Notes: generated from the letters alone by a model not told the origin. Counted from the first letter of the stretch, positions 24,562-38,787 are shown. The stretch: DNA of 64,000 bases from Trichuris trichiura (GCA_037903355.1 JBAJFE010000004.1:1116001-1180000); one strand, 5' to 3'. Made by a program: numbers and translations.

Positions 24562-24777
24562 ATGAACGCTGATATCCAATCGGATGTTTTGCTATTACGC
24601 TTTTCTCCAAGCGAGAATAGAAGTATTAATAGAATTTTTTTCCTCCGTCTTTATTTTTCAGGAGCACATATTGATTTGGAGACTTTTCATGACTTTGTTA
24701 CGGGGGCAGAATCATTTATTGAGCTTCAAGAAGACGCAAGCCTCTCGGGGCACTTGAGGCTCCGTATTCAGCGTTAA
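24562..24777 (+). CDS. Possible small gene or terminal exon, unknown product
   Basis: An ATG-started frame of 71 codons, or two exons if GTATTAATAG...TTTTTCAG (39 nt, ending 24660) is an intron; both readings stay in frame. The second part (AHIDLETFHDFVTGAESFIE, then LQEDASL, then GHLRLRIQR) has an amphipathic, coding-like composition and sits behind a very strong acceptor (TTTATTTTTCAG). It ends with TAA, and an AATAAA signal follows 59 nt later (24836). I recognise no family. It may be the last exon of a gene whose earlier exons I could not find. Confidence 0.35.
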   Translation: MNADIQSDVLLLRFSPSENRSINRIFFLRLYFSGAHIDLETFHDFVTGAESFIELQEDASLSGHLRLRIQR

Positions 24778-25429
24778 ATGCATGAGTACATGAGCTTTCA
24801 AGCATTTGTCACGTAAATTTACGATTACGTTCAGTAATAAAAATAGAACATGCGGTATCCCGGCCGCTCCATGTCTCTCCACCTAGTCACCGAAAGGAAC
24901 GGGTAAACTTATTTTTAAAACGAATTTGCATTTTTCTGCCGTAACCGTGAAAAGACGCATAGTTTGATAAGCAAAAACGCATAGAACGCTTCGGACTCAT
25001 TATAAATGTTTTTGGTTGTAACCACACTCCTTGGAGTTTATTCGAAACGAGATGGCTCATAAACGTCACGGTTAAAATTTCACTCATGTTGCACAACAAA
25101 GTAATGAATATACGACAGTTGTTGCTGCTGAAGCTTTAAGAACGCAGGCTAGGTGAAGCGGATTGTGCATAACTCACGGGCTTTCCCCTTTAAACCATAA
25201 TCAGGGCGACCTCCTTGCAGTCTTTGTGGTTTAGCGTTGGCGCGGGTGTAGCTTTCTGAAGCGATGGGTATTTCCGTGAAAGTTATGCTAAGAGCTATTT
25301 TTTTGGTCAGTTATTGCCGCTCTCAAAGCAATGCCTCCTGCAATTCTGTGAGGTAGAAAAGTTTATTTTGCTGAACAATTTTACGCACATGCTTACTGCA
25401 TCAAACAGGATACAGAAGCTGATCAGTTC

Positions 25430-25830
25430 GGCGCGAACTGGTCGACGCGTACATTTCGGTGCACAGTTGATTCGTACTAATGGTATACTGTGTATGATTT
25501 ATGAATGTTGTCAATGGGCGACCCGCATTTCGTGCGCATTATGTTTTGCTAGCGATATTTTTAATGTTTCCTCTCGGAGGCGTCTTAACTCTTATGCTGA
25601 CACGCTTTCCAAAAGCTTGCTTTCCGTGCGGCATGTTTCCACCAGGTGCATTTCCAGTGCCCTGCAATGATATATTTTATCACGGGACTGTCGCCAATGG
25701 CCAATCTCCTTTTCACACATTTGAGGCTCCACTATGCTTCGTCAGCTGTGGTTTCAAAGGTTCGTTTCAGAGGGGGGTTTCGTTTTCACGCCATTACGTT
25801 TTCTCATTGCTTGTTTGCGATGCGTTTCAG
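25430..25830 (+). repeat. Left arm of a long inverted repeat pair
   Basis: Similar in reverse complement to 27100-27530. Shared blocks include TTCGTACTAATG, CTTTCCGTGCGG, GGTRCATTTCCA, a TTTTATC word and GTTTCGTTTTC followed by GCCATTACGTTT. Identity is imperfect, with small indels. The open frames across it (FPCGMFPPGAFP here, FPCGTSPAGTFP in the other arm) are parallel because the DNA is repeated. Coding cannot be excluded. Confidence 0.65.
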
Positions 25831-26511
25831 CGAAACTAACTTTCATCCGATCGTGCGTTTACAAGGTCGTCCCTTCATTGATGTTCCTTTCCACTGAGCT
25901 GCGATAACGAAGATCAAGGAAACAAAGTTTTCATTTTGCAGCATTTGTCGCAACTACGTCTCCGTATATTAAAAGGTTAAAATGCCATACATACTGGCGT
26001 ATATGACGTTGGTCATATTTACGACTAATTTCTCTTTATGTGTCAATGCCCGGCGTATAAAGCAATGTTCCAGTTTACTACCAATTTTTGCATGTTAATG
26101 CATGCTAGGTCTAAATCAGCTATGAAGAAGCAAGGGGCTCCATGCTGCCATGTCGGTGCTGGGATGCGTCCTCAGGGGACTTCTGCCATAGTTTTCAAAA
26201 GCGTGCTGCAGGTTCGCTGTTTGAAGTAGGAAAATCTAATTCGTTTGCAGATATTTTTCTACATACGTCGGGCGATTTGCTGGATGTTCGTCAGACCGAA
26301 CATGAAAATTTTGATTTCTTGATTGTTTTTGATAATTTTCTCACAAAATACCTGCAAACGACTTTCTGTCTGAAGGTATCTACGCTTTTGCGCTGCTTAC
26401 TTCACAGTCATCGTGTAGTTATTCAAATCTCTTAGCCCCTTGAACTTTTTTTCAAAAAATTACTTTCATTCGCTAAGAAAACTTGTTAAGCGATCAAGAA
26501 GCTGCCACTGC

Positions 26512-26630
26512 TCACTTTAAACTACTAGAACTTGAGCCTAAACTTTTCACTTTAAGTTTATAGTTTTAAACGTTAAACTTTCAAGTTTAAAGTCCTCACT
26601 TTAAAGTATTAGAACTTGAGCATCAAATTC
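26512..26630 (+). repeat. Imperfect direct repeat, unit about 80 nt
   Basis: CTCACTTTAAACTACTAGAA at 26512 recurs at about 26595 as CTCACTTTAAAGTATTAGAA, both followed by CTTGAGC. The intervening sequence is rich in AAACTTT/AAAGTTT words that can fold. No coding role is visible. Confidence 0.55.
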
Positions 26631-27099
26631 TAATACTGTAAACAACTTTGAAATAATAGTTTTCCAAGTGGCTTAGGCCTAACTTGTCCTCACAAAACTA
26701 TCTGAAAAGAAGCACCGAAATGTCATCGAAGCAACGACTCGCCCATTTTACTTCAACTGAAGGTCACACTTTAGCTACTACAAGGAGAGACCTGACGTAT
26801 CACTTATCTGTTAGACAGGGTTGCCCAAAGCATTAATAACTGCATGTTTTTATTTTAGCCCATTTTAATTCGGTTGTAACGGATTTATAGAGTTAGATTA
26901 TTCTTGGAAACCTTTTTATTACTTTTTGTGGTTGTATCCAAAATCAATAAACATTCAAAAACGGATGATGCTCCTTAGCGACCTGGCCCATACTTTTAGT
27001 CTGTATAGACAGCTAAACATTTTGTTTTTCAATAAACGGATGTTTAAGCCATTTCTAAAGCCTACTATGAAAACGTACCCTTGGAAATAAATCACGTCA

Positions 27100-27530
27100 A
27101 ATGCAGGCAATGACGAAACGTAATGGCACGAAAACGAAACTGCCATCGAAAGGAAGGCTACGAACATGGCAAGGAAAACGCGATGCACTCTGAGATGTAC
27201 AGAAGGAAATTGTCCACCATCGTAAGCCACTCGATAAAATTTATGGTTGTAAAGCAATGGAAATGTACCTGCTGGAGACGTACCGCACGGAAAGAAAGCC
27301 CTAAGGAAACGTTCCAGCATGAGGTACGACAAAACAAACAGGAAAATCTCGTGAGAGCTCACCATGACAACTAAAATCCCCTGAAAAAAATCTTCGATAC
27401 TCGGCTAACGAAAAATATTGCCCGTTACCCTGAACCAAAGGGAGATTGGCCACTGATGGCGTCAGAAATGGGACAAACATTTCATTAGTACGAACCCTAC
27501 GCGTCGAAGTGTACACGTCGAACCGTACTG
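27100..27530 (-). repeat. Right arm of a long inverted repeat pair
   Basis: Reverse-complement partner of 25430-25830, with the same block order in opposite orientation and a spacer of about 1.3 kb. A transposon with long terminal inverted repeats, or two independent insertions of one repeat family, would both explain it. The spacer contains no recognisable transposase. Confidence 0.65.
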
Positions 27531-30500
27531 CATCCATAAGATCTTAGTTTGTTGCCCGTTGTTTAATTTTTTTTAATGGAAAGTTTAGAAAATCAAACAG
27601 TGGACATCCTGGCATCGTGCAATGCCGGCAATGGCATGAGCAAGTTTTGTAGGTTGCTTGCTTATGATTTCCATAAAATATTTATGAAAATAACTTGTAA
27701 TTTTCCGTGCAGAATGGAATGTCCACCCATAAGCGTATGTTTTGAATTCGCTGCCGCTTAGCTCTTTTCAGCCATCAGTTGATTCTGATGATTTGAACAT
27801 TTATATATTTCTTAGCATTAGCTCATGCAGCGTCTTAGAATTTATGGAATTGTTAGTTTCTCCTTTTTCGTTTTTGCTTTGAAAAGTTCTCCGTTGACAA
27901 ATGTATGTGTATAAACATATAGGTCTTTTCGAGTGGAGTGTCAATTTATGGTTGCGAAAGTTTTTTAATGATCATATTGCTTCAGTAATTATCCAACTTT
28001 TACTGCCCACATAGTTTTTTGTAGCTTAGTCCTATTTAGGTTAAGTGTCTTGAACGTACTGCGCTCCAAGCGTAATCCGCTCTAATCACGCCGTACGTCA
28101 AAACTGGTGTCATTATGAGATCAATCCGTTAGTGAGAGTTTTCTTTCCCGCCAAAACAATGCCTGACTCGTGAAGCTAATTTGAAAGTTTAAAACGAATC
28201 AACCGACTCAGCTAACGGAAAGCGAATCAGGTTAATAACAGACGGGCGAATTATTTTCTTGCTGCAATGGCAATGGCTACCGAAGAAAAGTTCTGCTCGG
28301 TGTCAATATGTTGCTGCGTACTCGCTGAAGGTATTGTAACAGGTTTTTAATATAAACCAAAGAAATTTACATGTTCTATGCTAATGCCGTCCTGTTCTAA
28401 ACGTATGTTCTTATTGCTTAAGGCGATCATTTCCTATAAATATTATTAAATCTGCGGGCTGCAAGAAGAGCAGAGTTTTCAGCTAGTTGGCCATCTTCGA
28501 TTGTCGTCTTGTCTGCCCGGGGCATTTTTCTTGAAATAAGGCAGCTCCCGTGACCAATTCGCTTCTGGTTTAGCTCGCTTTTGCCAAGCGCATATCGATA
28601 GCGCGCAATTCAATCTTTATCTTTACATAAGGCCTATGACGCAGTCATTTTGCAGAGTATCCTTTCCATTTATTGCCAGTTCATTAATTTGAGCCCGCCA
28701 GCTTCGTTGTTAATAACCAAGAACTGCAATAGGCTCCTCATCGGTTATATTTCGCGTCCGTTGATTTTGAGCAGATAAGGTTCTTGCGCGTTCAGTATAA
28801 GTCTGATGGGCAGTACAAAGGTTCCCGAAACTGGATCATTTTATACCGAATTTCGTCGTCTCCTAATGACTACTGGCATGGACGAATACGCTCCTCAGCA
28901 ATATGTTGGCATCCGCCAACCGACTCGTTTTATAAGTATAACTTTATGTTTATGAAAAATATTTTTCTAAAATTCGTCGAAAGTAATGTTCGAGGTACCC
29001 GTTGACTAGCGCGGGAACATGTTTTTCATTTCTAGTTCACTCACTTAGCTTGAAGTGCCCTTAGACCAACCTTACTCATCGACGAAGGTGTTAATAACTA
29101 GCGGCGTACATAGACGCATGTTTGAACCGTGAGTTAGAGGGCGGTTTAAAGTTGTGATGAGTCTTTGCATTCGACGTTTGTTTGTCTGATTTTTTCTCTA
29201 CAGCAAAGGGGGTAGAAAATTAATATCTTTTCTAGTTGATTGAGCACACGTAGTGTCCACAAACTTTTCCATTATTTAGTACGCAATTATTTAGAAGCTC
29301 ACTGCTTCAAGAAATACGCGCTGTTTTGCGCAGACCTCTTTAGTTATTAATTTCCCGTGTTCTTGGATTCGTTTGATGCTTGGATATTCTAAAAATCGTT
29401 TCGGTATTCCATGTAAGGTTAGAGGACGTCTTGCTTGGCGAATTGTTTGATAGCAAATCGCGCTGGTACGAAGAAACCATCGGTTTTATTCAAAGCCGCG
29501 AGTTGCAATTTAAAAATCGAAATGATCGTTACGACGACGGTGGGCGTAATTTTGCTTCCGCAAGTCGGGACGAACTTTTCTCCATTGCTGCCTTCGTTAG
29601 CTGCAGTAGTTTTAAATGAAATTGTTCTTCGCCCTCCAAATTCAAACGAACTGATAGCCAACACCATAATCGATTGAAGACTTGCATTTCCGTTATTCCG
29701 TCGCGGAGGAACCCATAACGAGTCCGGGCGGTTGCGTATGCTCAAGAACTGAATTAAAATTTCTCGATGGGCGATTGGTAGATACCAATAGAAGCATTGC
29801 AGTCTTATTCAAAGATTACTATTTGAAGATCAGTTTTTAAGTTTTGTTTCATTTCACGCTTTTACAAGTGCTTGCTGGAAATTGAGATCTGGAAAAGCTG
29901 ACCACCCTTTCTTATACAGTTTGCTGTTAGGACAACGTTCGTCCTTGTAAAATCATGAGTCTCGGCAAGAGTCGTCATTATTTTAATGAATTGCCAAACT
30001 TCCGTTGTTCTGGACATCTGTGGGGCCAAAACGAGCCTTATCGCTTTGCGCATGGTAAATATCTGTCAGCTTTTTTCGATTATTAAGTTAGGCCAGTTTG
30101 AATGTACAAGCAGCTCTGGAATCTTCATGAGCGGTAAAGAATTCAAATGCACTTGATTAGTGCATCTCGCCTTGCGGCGGGGCAATGCCTTCAATGGGCT
30201 TTTCGTCAGTTTTGTCCCTCCTGGAATTTCCTAACTTAAAACAGTATAAAAGCTTTTGCTTCCCTTCAAATAGTCATAATGCCTACTGCGTACGTCATCG
30301 TCGTGCTGCGTTAGAAAAGAAACTTTTCCAACTCGATTTTAATCTTTCTTAGGATTCTGTTAGATGACGCGTTGAAGTGCTGAGTTTGCTTGAACCACCT
30401 ACAGTAAATTCTCTTAACTTCCTCTATTAAAAATAATTCTTGCAGTTTTTGCCAGCTTTTTGACTTTCTGGCTTTGAACTAAAGTTGAGACTGCCGAAAC

Positions 30501-32225
30501 GAGGTAATAGTGAGGCTGCTAAAACTGGAAATCTCACCACGCTAAGATGTGACAGAAGCAGCTGAACCTAACTTGAGTTTTTCGAAGTCTCGCAGCTGGT
30601 GGGAATAGGAAAGCATTTTTGGCATTACTTCTATTCAGCGCAAAGAGTTTGTTCCGGCTGTTGCCGGTTTAGCTAATAGTAACGAATATGTTTTCGTGAA
30701 AGCTCTTCTCTAGTCTCATTGTTCTCTGCCTATGTTTAAAGTAGAAAAAGTCGAGCGAACAGATAAGGAGGTGTCGTACGCGCGTTGGTTTGATTTTTAA
30801 AATTATTATCCTTCCATGGCTGGTGTCAAGACCACCAATTAATTCTTCTCTATCTTTCGTTGACTGCTTCAGGGTGATTGATCTGCTTGACCTTTTCTTT
30901 CTTATCAGCTCCTTTGCCTCATTTGGCTAGCTTGTCATTTCAAAAGCACGCAGCTTGTTTAAATTTTTTTCTGTCTGGGTAACTCAATTCTTTTCAAATC
31001 CTGGCAGAAATGGCAGCTTATTTGCGACTAGTACCATTATAATTTTCAGCCGCGTTTACTTATCTCAGTTTTTGCCTCCATTGTCCATATAAGGTCAATG
31101 TCTTAATTAGTCAGTTGTTCGCGCTGAAGTCGCCCTGTAGTTGCCCACTGAAGACTACGGTACAACTGAAATACATCCAAGTTTATTTAAAATTATGCGG
31201 AAAAACGCAAAGAAATCAACAATATCAGTAAGGAGAGACTTTAAGGTGACACTCGTGAATGGACTGGCAAGAATTATTTCAAAAATTGCCCTTGCTCTGA
31301 AATTACGGACGAGCAAATGAGTTACAATTGAAAGATTCATTGGCAGTGAAAAAATGAAATCTCAAAAGTTACATTTCATCCCATTGATTGATGTTTTTTC
31401 TGTTCTTATTCGAGTCGATATTTTTTGTTTTCTTGTTGCACTTTTGCCCCTCTAGTATTCGTCGCTTTTGTCCAAGCAACAAACAAGCAGCGAGCCTATG
31501 AACATGGGGCTAACTCTCGAAGATTTGGTTTTGTCAATTTTTGCCTTTTCACTGACAAGCCGCTATTTATTTGTTTGTCATTTATTAATTGCAAATCGTC
31601 GTCGGCTTTGAGCGAAATCGCCTTTTGACAGAACTTGGTGAGTGCTTAAGATGGTTCTGCGCGTTCGGCGATACGGTAAATAGCTAACCATCTTTTATTG
31701 CGTTAAGAAAAGGAAAAATTATGCTAATTTTAGGACAATGTTATGCTTTACTTGTTAGAGGTAACGCTGAGCTAATAAGTTAGCTCATACTAGATACGCC
31801 AATTTCCATATAATAGAACGCAGGAATGATAATATTCTAATTATAGTTTGAAACCTTTCGTGTTAGAGCGTTTCGGTTGTACGCGGAAGCTGTGCCTTAA
31901 ATATTGAGCCAATATATTTATGATTCGCCCTAATGAGAAGGAATTATTTGGAAGCGACATGTTGCCCATCGCATATACAGAAAGTAACCTTTGTTGGACA
32001 GTTAGGAAAACTTTTTCATCGATGGAGCCTTCGTCACTACGTTTCTCCACCATTCTTTGCCTTTGTACATTGTTAAAAGACGTAGTACAGCGAAGAGGTG
32101 GTAAAGTCGGTCCTGAAAGCTCTATCGATGAAAGTTCAATTTGTTAAGTCAGTATATCCTATGGAAACATGCGGATTCATTTTTTAAAAAACAATGCTTT
32201 TAATATCCAGCTTAATATTGTATAC

Positions 32226-32285
32226 AGTAGAACCTGGTCTATCCGGACTAAACGGAATCAAGAACATTCTGGATAATCGAATGTT
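32226..32285. repeat. Pogo/Tigger-like terminal repeat fragment
   Basis: TA followed by CAGTAGAACCTGGTCTATCC, then GGACTAA and a further GGATAATCG word, resembles the ends of pogo/Tigger-type Tc1-mariner elements, which begin CAGT and carry ATCCGGA/TATCCGG. No matching opposite end or transposase was found nearby, so at most this is a solitary decayed terminus. Confidence 0.35.
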
Positions 32286-35200
32286 AGTCTATCGTTAGTT
32301 TTTACTTCCCATATTGTGAGCTGTATTTTTTTAGCTAAAGCTAAACGTACAGTACTTCATTATAGGCTGAATGTTGAGGTATGCCAAGAAAATTACGCTT
32401 TATAGAAGAATTCGCAAATTCTCTGACTTCAGCATGTTTAGATATCAGAATTGCCGCCTTCATTTGATATTGAACGAGCTTTCGGTATCTCGAGGATAAG
32501 TGTTAGTCTTTCATCAGCATTGATATATTGCTGGAGCTTTTAATCACCCTTCTATTGATAAGTTTTTTTCATGAGCTTTCTAACATTAACTTTTGTAGCA
32601 TTCCAATTCTCTCCATTTGCTAACATTATAGCAATAGTCCTTCTTGAGAGTTATTTTGTAAGACATCGTTATCATTACTGATGCCACATTGTTAATTTCT
32701 GAAAATCAAAGATAACGAGAAAACTGGTTTCTGTATATGCATTTCAGGTTTTTAATTGTACCTTCGTCAATCAGCTATATGGAGGATTGTTGGTACAGCC
32801 GCATCTTCATAAATTCTGTTGTGACGATGGGCGCGTGGGTGACTTTATAATTTCAAGGATTCCAAACTTTTGTGCATTCTACAATACTTGACGTGTTTGC
32901 CGATTTGCTTAATCAAAATTCTATTGCATTTGGTTTTCGAAATCGATTCTGCTTTCTTAACGTACTGCCCCTGCAGATTTTGAGAACGCGGTAGACGTAC
33001 GATGGGACTTTGTCTCAAAAACTTCAAAAGGTTCCCAAAAAGTAATCGTTCAAAAATGAGGAATGCGTAATAGATTACGTATAGCGCTATGGGTTTCTTT
33101 TTATTAATGTTATACTAAGTCTTCTACTGAAAGAGTTAGGAATGGAATTCAACATTATTTACGCATCTTCTGGCTGAGGCCGTTGGTTATAGTAAAAGTT
33201 ACCATTTTTCTAAATAAGCTGTGTTGGTAGTATTTGAACTGAATAAGCAATGCTTAACCGTTACTAACTTCTAAGTTGAGCATTCAGAACATTCAAAGCC
33301 TAACTGCTTTTTGTTTCTTTTTATTATTCCGTCTCTCAGTGTACGTTTCAAGTTTTCAGAATGAAGGAAAACTTTAAGGTTTAAAAAAATGCGTTGTCTC
33401 TCCACTGTTGCTTTTCTACGCGTTGTCCTTATGTTTAACAATGTTTTTGAAGACAGTATGCTTGTTGACATCCGTTTCGTATTTAAATTAATTGATAATC
33501 AGAATGATATCGCGCGGTTTTTTCTTTTTTCTTTTGACCAAATGTTCGTTGAGAAAACAGTAGAATGATCGACGATGACGTTTCGCTTGTCCCGAAAAGC
33601 AGAAATCGATTAAATTTCTCTTGAGACAAGATTCTTCGCATGGATCTTATCAAATTTATGTTTACCGCAAAAAGCTGCCAACAATTTGGCGATGTGATAG
33701 CTGGAAGCTTTTAGTTCAATTAACTTCTACGCGAATTTCCAAATGAATCATTGTTAGCTATGTTAGATGAGTTTTTTTCTATAAATACATTTAACTTGAA
33801 AATACGCAGTCTATGTCACCGCGACATGGTTCTTTATTATCTGGTATAAACTTCACTGTCAAGAAAAACCTAATTTAGAAAAAAAAGATTTTGAGTGTTT
33901 GCTAAGCTGACCATAGCTTTGCATTTTAGTGGCGGGATAGGTAGATGTATTAGAAAATAAATTTAACACGTTAATGCGACTGAAAGCCTACTTTGAAAAA
34001 CTGTAGCATTTCGTTTTTGATCCAAGTTTTTCAAGGCAATGAATGTCATTTGAAATAGTGGGGCACGAACTTTTATTTGCCAACGAAATCTTACTTGTAC
34101 ATGATGCAGCCCGCGTATACGACATCTGAAAATAAAAGCGTCCCGGAAGCATACCCTGACCGAGCCAGTCTCGCATTAAAATGTACGGCAATTTGAGATC
34201 TACGTTTGACGCTATCCAGAATATGGTGATGTTGTACTCCTTATTTATGAGAGGAAGGAAAGTGCACTTTCTTTTCGAATGAGATAATTTAATTTCGACA
34301 TGAGTGACTGATGCTAATTTATAAAGATTAATCAACGAGGAATTCAGCTTAAATTTAACGAACCTCTGTTTTTGATTTTTGTAGAGAAAGTCAATATTAA
34401 CACTTTGAAATTAGCCTGTTATAGAAGCTTCAATAAGCTTTATGTAAATTGACTATTCAACCGCGTCATTAAAGTTCGACTTTACTGTCCATTAGCGTAG
34501 CATCCTAAGCTTTATTTGAAAATATCCCGTGAACGCATTGTAACTTGTTGCGTCATATATAATCGTACTAAAAAAGACCTCTGTCGTATTTGAACTGGTT
34601 TAAGGTCTTCTATTTGTTTTTCACTTTGTCCTGACACCCATGCTTAAGCGAATGGCCTTATGTTCATTTATGCTAGCAAAACTTGAGCTGGTTTACAATT
34701 TGGCTTTTTGGTTTGACAGGGATATGGTATTTTTGCTGTGCTTATTGTTTTTCCAAAGTGTACCAAAGCGAGCATCCTTCGCCAAACGTATTACTGATAG
34801 ATTTAGCGGCAATTTGTTGTGGGAGAGAGCATGCGTGTTGCTTTCCTTACGAAAGCAAGCGAAAATAATTCTCATGTTGTAAGCTATATTTTATGCAATG
34901 CAACAAGTTTGTAGTTTCAAGTATCTACTGCTTCTGACATAAAAAAAAAGTTGCTTTCGTCTCATTGGTTGGCAATAGTTGCCAATAAGCAAAGTCGTAT
35001 TGTTGTGTGGGGATGCAATGTTGAGGAAAAGATACGAACTGATAGTAGTAGTTCAGCGCTGGCCAGCGAAGTCGACAATACTTCTAAACGTTGGTAAGAA
35101 GAAATTTGGAAACTGAATTCTGTCATAGTTTGCATTTTCTGACTCCTTACTTAACAAACTGTTTTAGTTTCGTACTAGTCAATTCTCTGCTCCTTACTTT

Positions 35201-37844
35201 GTATAGAATAGCAATGCCCAACTGGTGTTCCTTTGACTATAAGTAAATTTTAAATATCCTTGAACATGAATTTTTTTTACAACAACCGCCATATACCATA
35301 AATAGCGTCATCGTACTAAGATAGACATCAAGATGGTGTTGGACGTTGTCAGCCATTGACTCAGTGAGTCAGCTTTGAAATGCTCCATTAAAATGTCTTA
35401 GAATGTCTTTGCGGAATCTTGACCAGTTTATGCAGAGATAAGACCACATAGTTATCTACCTAACATCCTTCGTGAAACAGGAAGTTCAGTATGACTCAGC
35501 TTTGGTACAGATCTCCATGGTATCATCTTTGGTCGTACATGCGCGCTTGAAAATTCTGTGGCTGTTGAAATTTACTGTACACTCATCTATGCCATTAATA
35601 CAATTGTAATAAGACGCTAGCTAGCAAAGTAACTTGTAAAAAAGTCACATTTTAAATAATATTCGTCCCATCCTTTCATACATTCTGGTTTCCTTTGGCT
35701 ATGCGCAATATTACGACTAATTGGCTGTATGTGCCAAGTGACGAAACAAAATTTCGTTCCTAACTTTTTCTGAATCGATGGATGAAATAATGAATACGCG
35801 TGTGATGACTTGCCGAGGCGTTTGCTTTGTTAAAAAGCCTAATTCAAAAATTTCAATCATGCGTTAATAGCTTTTCCAAAGCACTTACTCATTACCTTCC
35901 ATTATAGTTGGAACATGATGGCTAAGTGATTTTCGCCTAATTTGACCGCCGACGAAGGCTGGAAGACAAAATCAGTCGAAAACTTCGGTGTTAATAATTT
36001 TCGTTTCCATAAAGGGACTTACAGTAAATAAAAATCTATATACGTGTTCAAGGTGGTTAAGTGAGATGTAAAAAAGGATATGTCTTTTATCGGAAAGGCG
36101 CCTAAGCGAAAAGTCAGCTAGAACGTTGTAGGTACGAGAAAGATTGTGCAACTTATTTAAGACGAATTAGTGAATGTACGTTATTGACATTTGCAACTGC
36201 GCTTATTTGTTTTCCTGACGCCTTTTTATAATCAACGAAGCTTTTATTGTTTCATTGAGCTTCTCCTACTCGTCGTGGTTTTCGCGCAGAGTCTTTTCTC
36301 TTCGTCGTTTCATCTTATGCATGATTAGTAGTTTGCTTTTTCTCTGTATCTTTTGTTTCCGTGTCGCGGATGAGCTTTTTTTATTCTCTAAGATGTCAAA
36401 GTAGCGGTGTTTTAATCTCGTCCGTTCAGCTGATGCTCTCGGAGAAAGGGTACGTCTCATTTTGAGTTCTGACTTAAATGGTGATGGTTTTAAGCCTTAA
36501 GCGCGCAGATACGTTTTTAGTAATAAGTAGAAAATGACCTCCAAAACAAACCAGTTTATCTTTAGCCCTCAATGAGCATATTTCTTTCTGACGAGCAGAT
36601 TGTCTATTCCTGTCATCAAGATTCGGTGGTACATACGTTAAGCCCTCTACTGTCCGACCTATGCTATGCTATTCTATCAGGAGTAATGCTGCTAATCTAC
36701 CTTGTAGATTTTCTGTCATTGGCTTCTTTGTAGTGTGACAAATTCTATAATCAATGAAGTTATTTATTTTGTTAAGCATTTGCTCAAACGATGTGCGGCG
36801 TTAAACGTTTCCCGATAAAATCATACACGACGAACAGGAGGCTAACGAGGCGTGAAATCCTAATCTTTGCTTGTTCCATTCTTAGTGGGGTAGAATGGGA
36901 ATGTAAAACAATTCTGCACACGCTTCTTCGTCAAGTCATTTCATAATTTTTTTAGAGGCTTCAGCGTAATCTGACTTATAGTTCAAGTTGTACAAATATT
37001 ATTGCTTCAGCTGATCTTTGCGATGATGTTCACGTCTTACCTTTTTTGTCTACTTAAATGGTTACAAAACAAATTTGTATTGTTATTAACTTTCCCATAT
37101 TGAAAAAGGGAAGCAAAAAAGATTAGATGACCCAGTAGGCACGGTGGCACCTTGTGGATGCCTGAGATAGCCAGTGATCGTAGCGAACTGGAAGTGAAGT
37201 TTAAATTTCTCTATGATTGCTTCAGGAGCAGAATAGCTATCGTCTTTAGCATAGCTTGTTTCTGTACGAGACAACAAGTAATGAAGTTCAAAAAAACTGC
37301 TAAGAAATGTTACTTTTTTAATATATTCCTTTTTTGAATAAGTCAACTTCGGTTCAGCTTTCTTGAACGTCAACTTCGTCTGTCAAAACGTATCTCCTTT
37401 TTTGACTTATTTGCTTGGATCTTTTAAGTTGCTAAGTTCTATGGATAAGAAAGATGTGCGTAGCACAAAAGCAGTGTTGCTTCGATGCACTGTTTACCTG
37501 CAGTCCATCTCTGTCAGTACTCGTAGCATTCAGAGTCAGTGACCGAAATTGTATTCCGCTAAATGTAGGCTTGTTACATGGTTCCATCACGACTTCGCTC
37601 AGTGAATTAAATATTCAGCTGGTTGAAAACTTTTAAACCACTTTTTACTGGCTCAAAACCGTTTTTGCTTGCTTAAGGCAGTAAACCGCGAAATTAGGCG
37701 ATAAGTCATGCTGACGGTATTAAGTTTATTAAGTAGTGCCAAACCCGTTGTCTAAGCTGCCTTCTCGAATCAGTTTCAGTTTCAAGCAATTTATTCTCCT
37801 TTTAGTTTCCATCTGATGCAAATTAGGGAGCTTGAAAATCCATC

Positions 37845-37900
37845 TGTCGAGGTAGCACAGCGGTTATGACATATCATGCGCGGTTTACTCAGATGGCAAC
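37845..37900 (+). repeat. tRNA A-box-like fragment
   Basis: GTAGCACAGCGGTTATGACA matches the polymerase III A-box consensus TRGCNNAGYNGG at all but the last position and resembles the head of tRNA-derived SINEs. The downstream GGTTTACTC is only a weak B box. It is probably a degraded SINE or tRNA pseudogene. Confidence 0.3.
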
Positions 37901-38787
37901 AATGCTTTCGCTGCTTTTGATATTCTTTCTAAAAAAATTCAGTCTTTTTAAGCTGGCCACAGCGGTGGCAGAAACTCCGACGAGCACAGGAAAGCGTATT
38001 GCTTATTGTGCTTACCCAGTCACCCACCTTTCCGGGAAGTTTCATAGGTGATATTCTTATAGCTTGCGGTCAACATCGGCCTGTTATCAGCAAGCGTCGT
38101 TAACGAATGCAGTGCAGATGGAATGCCTTAGGAAGGATGCATAAAAACTCAGGTTTACTTCGCATACAGCGTTCATTTTACATTTTTCTAATCTGGGACG
38201 GCTTAATGGATTCATTATAACACTGTCTCTTCTTCCGAGTATTAGAAGTGTTGCTAACATGCCACATATAGACAAATAAAGTCTTAGCGTTACTGCTCTC
38301 TTGCCTGCTTCTGTTAATAATTAGCTCAATTCGTAAGCTGGTTAGATTGCGCATTCGATTGGTATGCGAATGGGCCTAGCGATGCTGCAAGACCTAAATG
38401 CCATTTGAAATGTGGCCTCCGGCGCCTACTTGTTCGGGAATGCTGTGCGAAAAATATTCTCCACGTCATATGTTCAAAGCATTCGATTTCTTTTAAGCTT
38501 CAGGTCAAGCTTTTCGATTTGCGCTGACGGTATATGACTTCGAAAGAAAGTTTCAAACCCTCTTTCGGATTGACAAGACCATTGTCGTGCCGATTGATAA
38601 GCGCGAACGGCTAGTTGTCAAAAGTTTTTTTTTATAAGTCAGATCAATCGATATGCCAGCTGCTGGGAGTGTTATGCACTGCTGCACATTTTTAGCCTTT
38701 AGTTAGCCTTGTGTATGTCGAAAATTTCAAACATACCTTTTATTAGCTATGCTCTTTGTGACCATCCAACCATAGCCGCTAGATTGA

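Noticed and set aside
29419..30053. Minus-strand frames with coding-like composition
   Set aside because: Competing frames on the plus strand look equally good and no family is recognised. Not called as genes.
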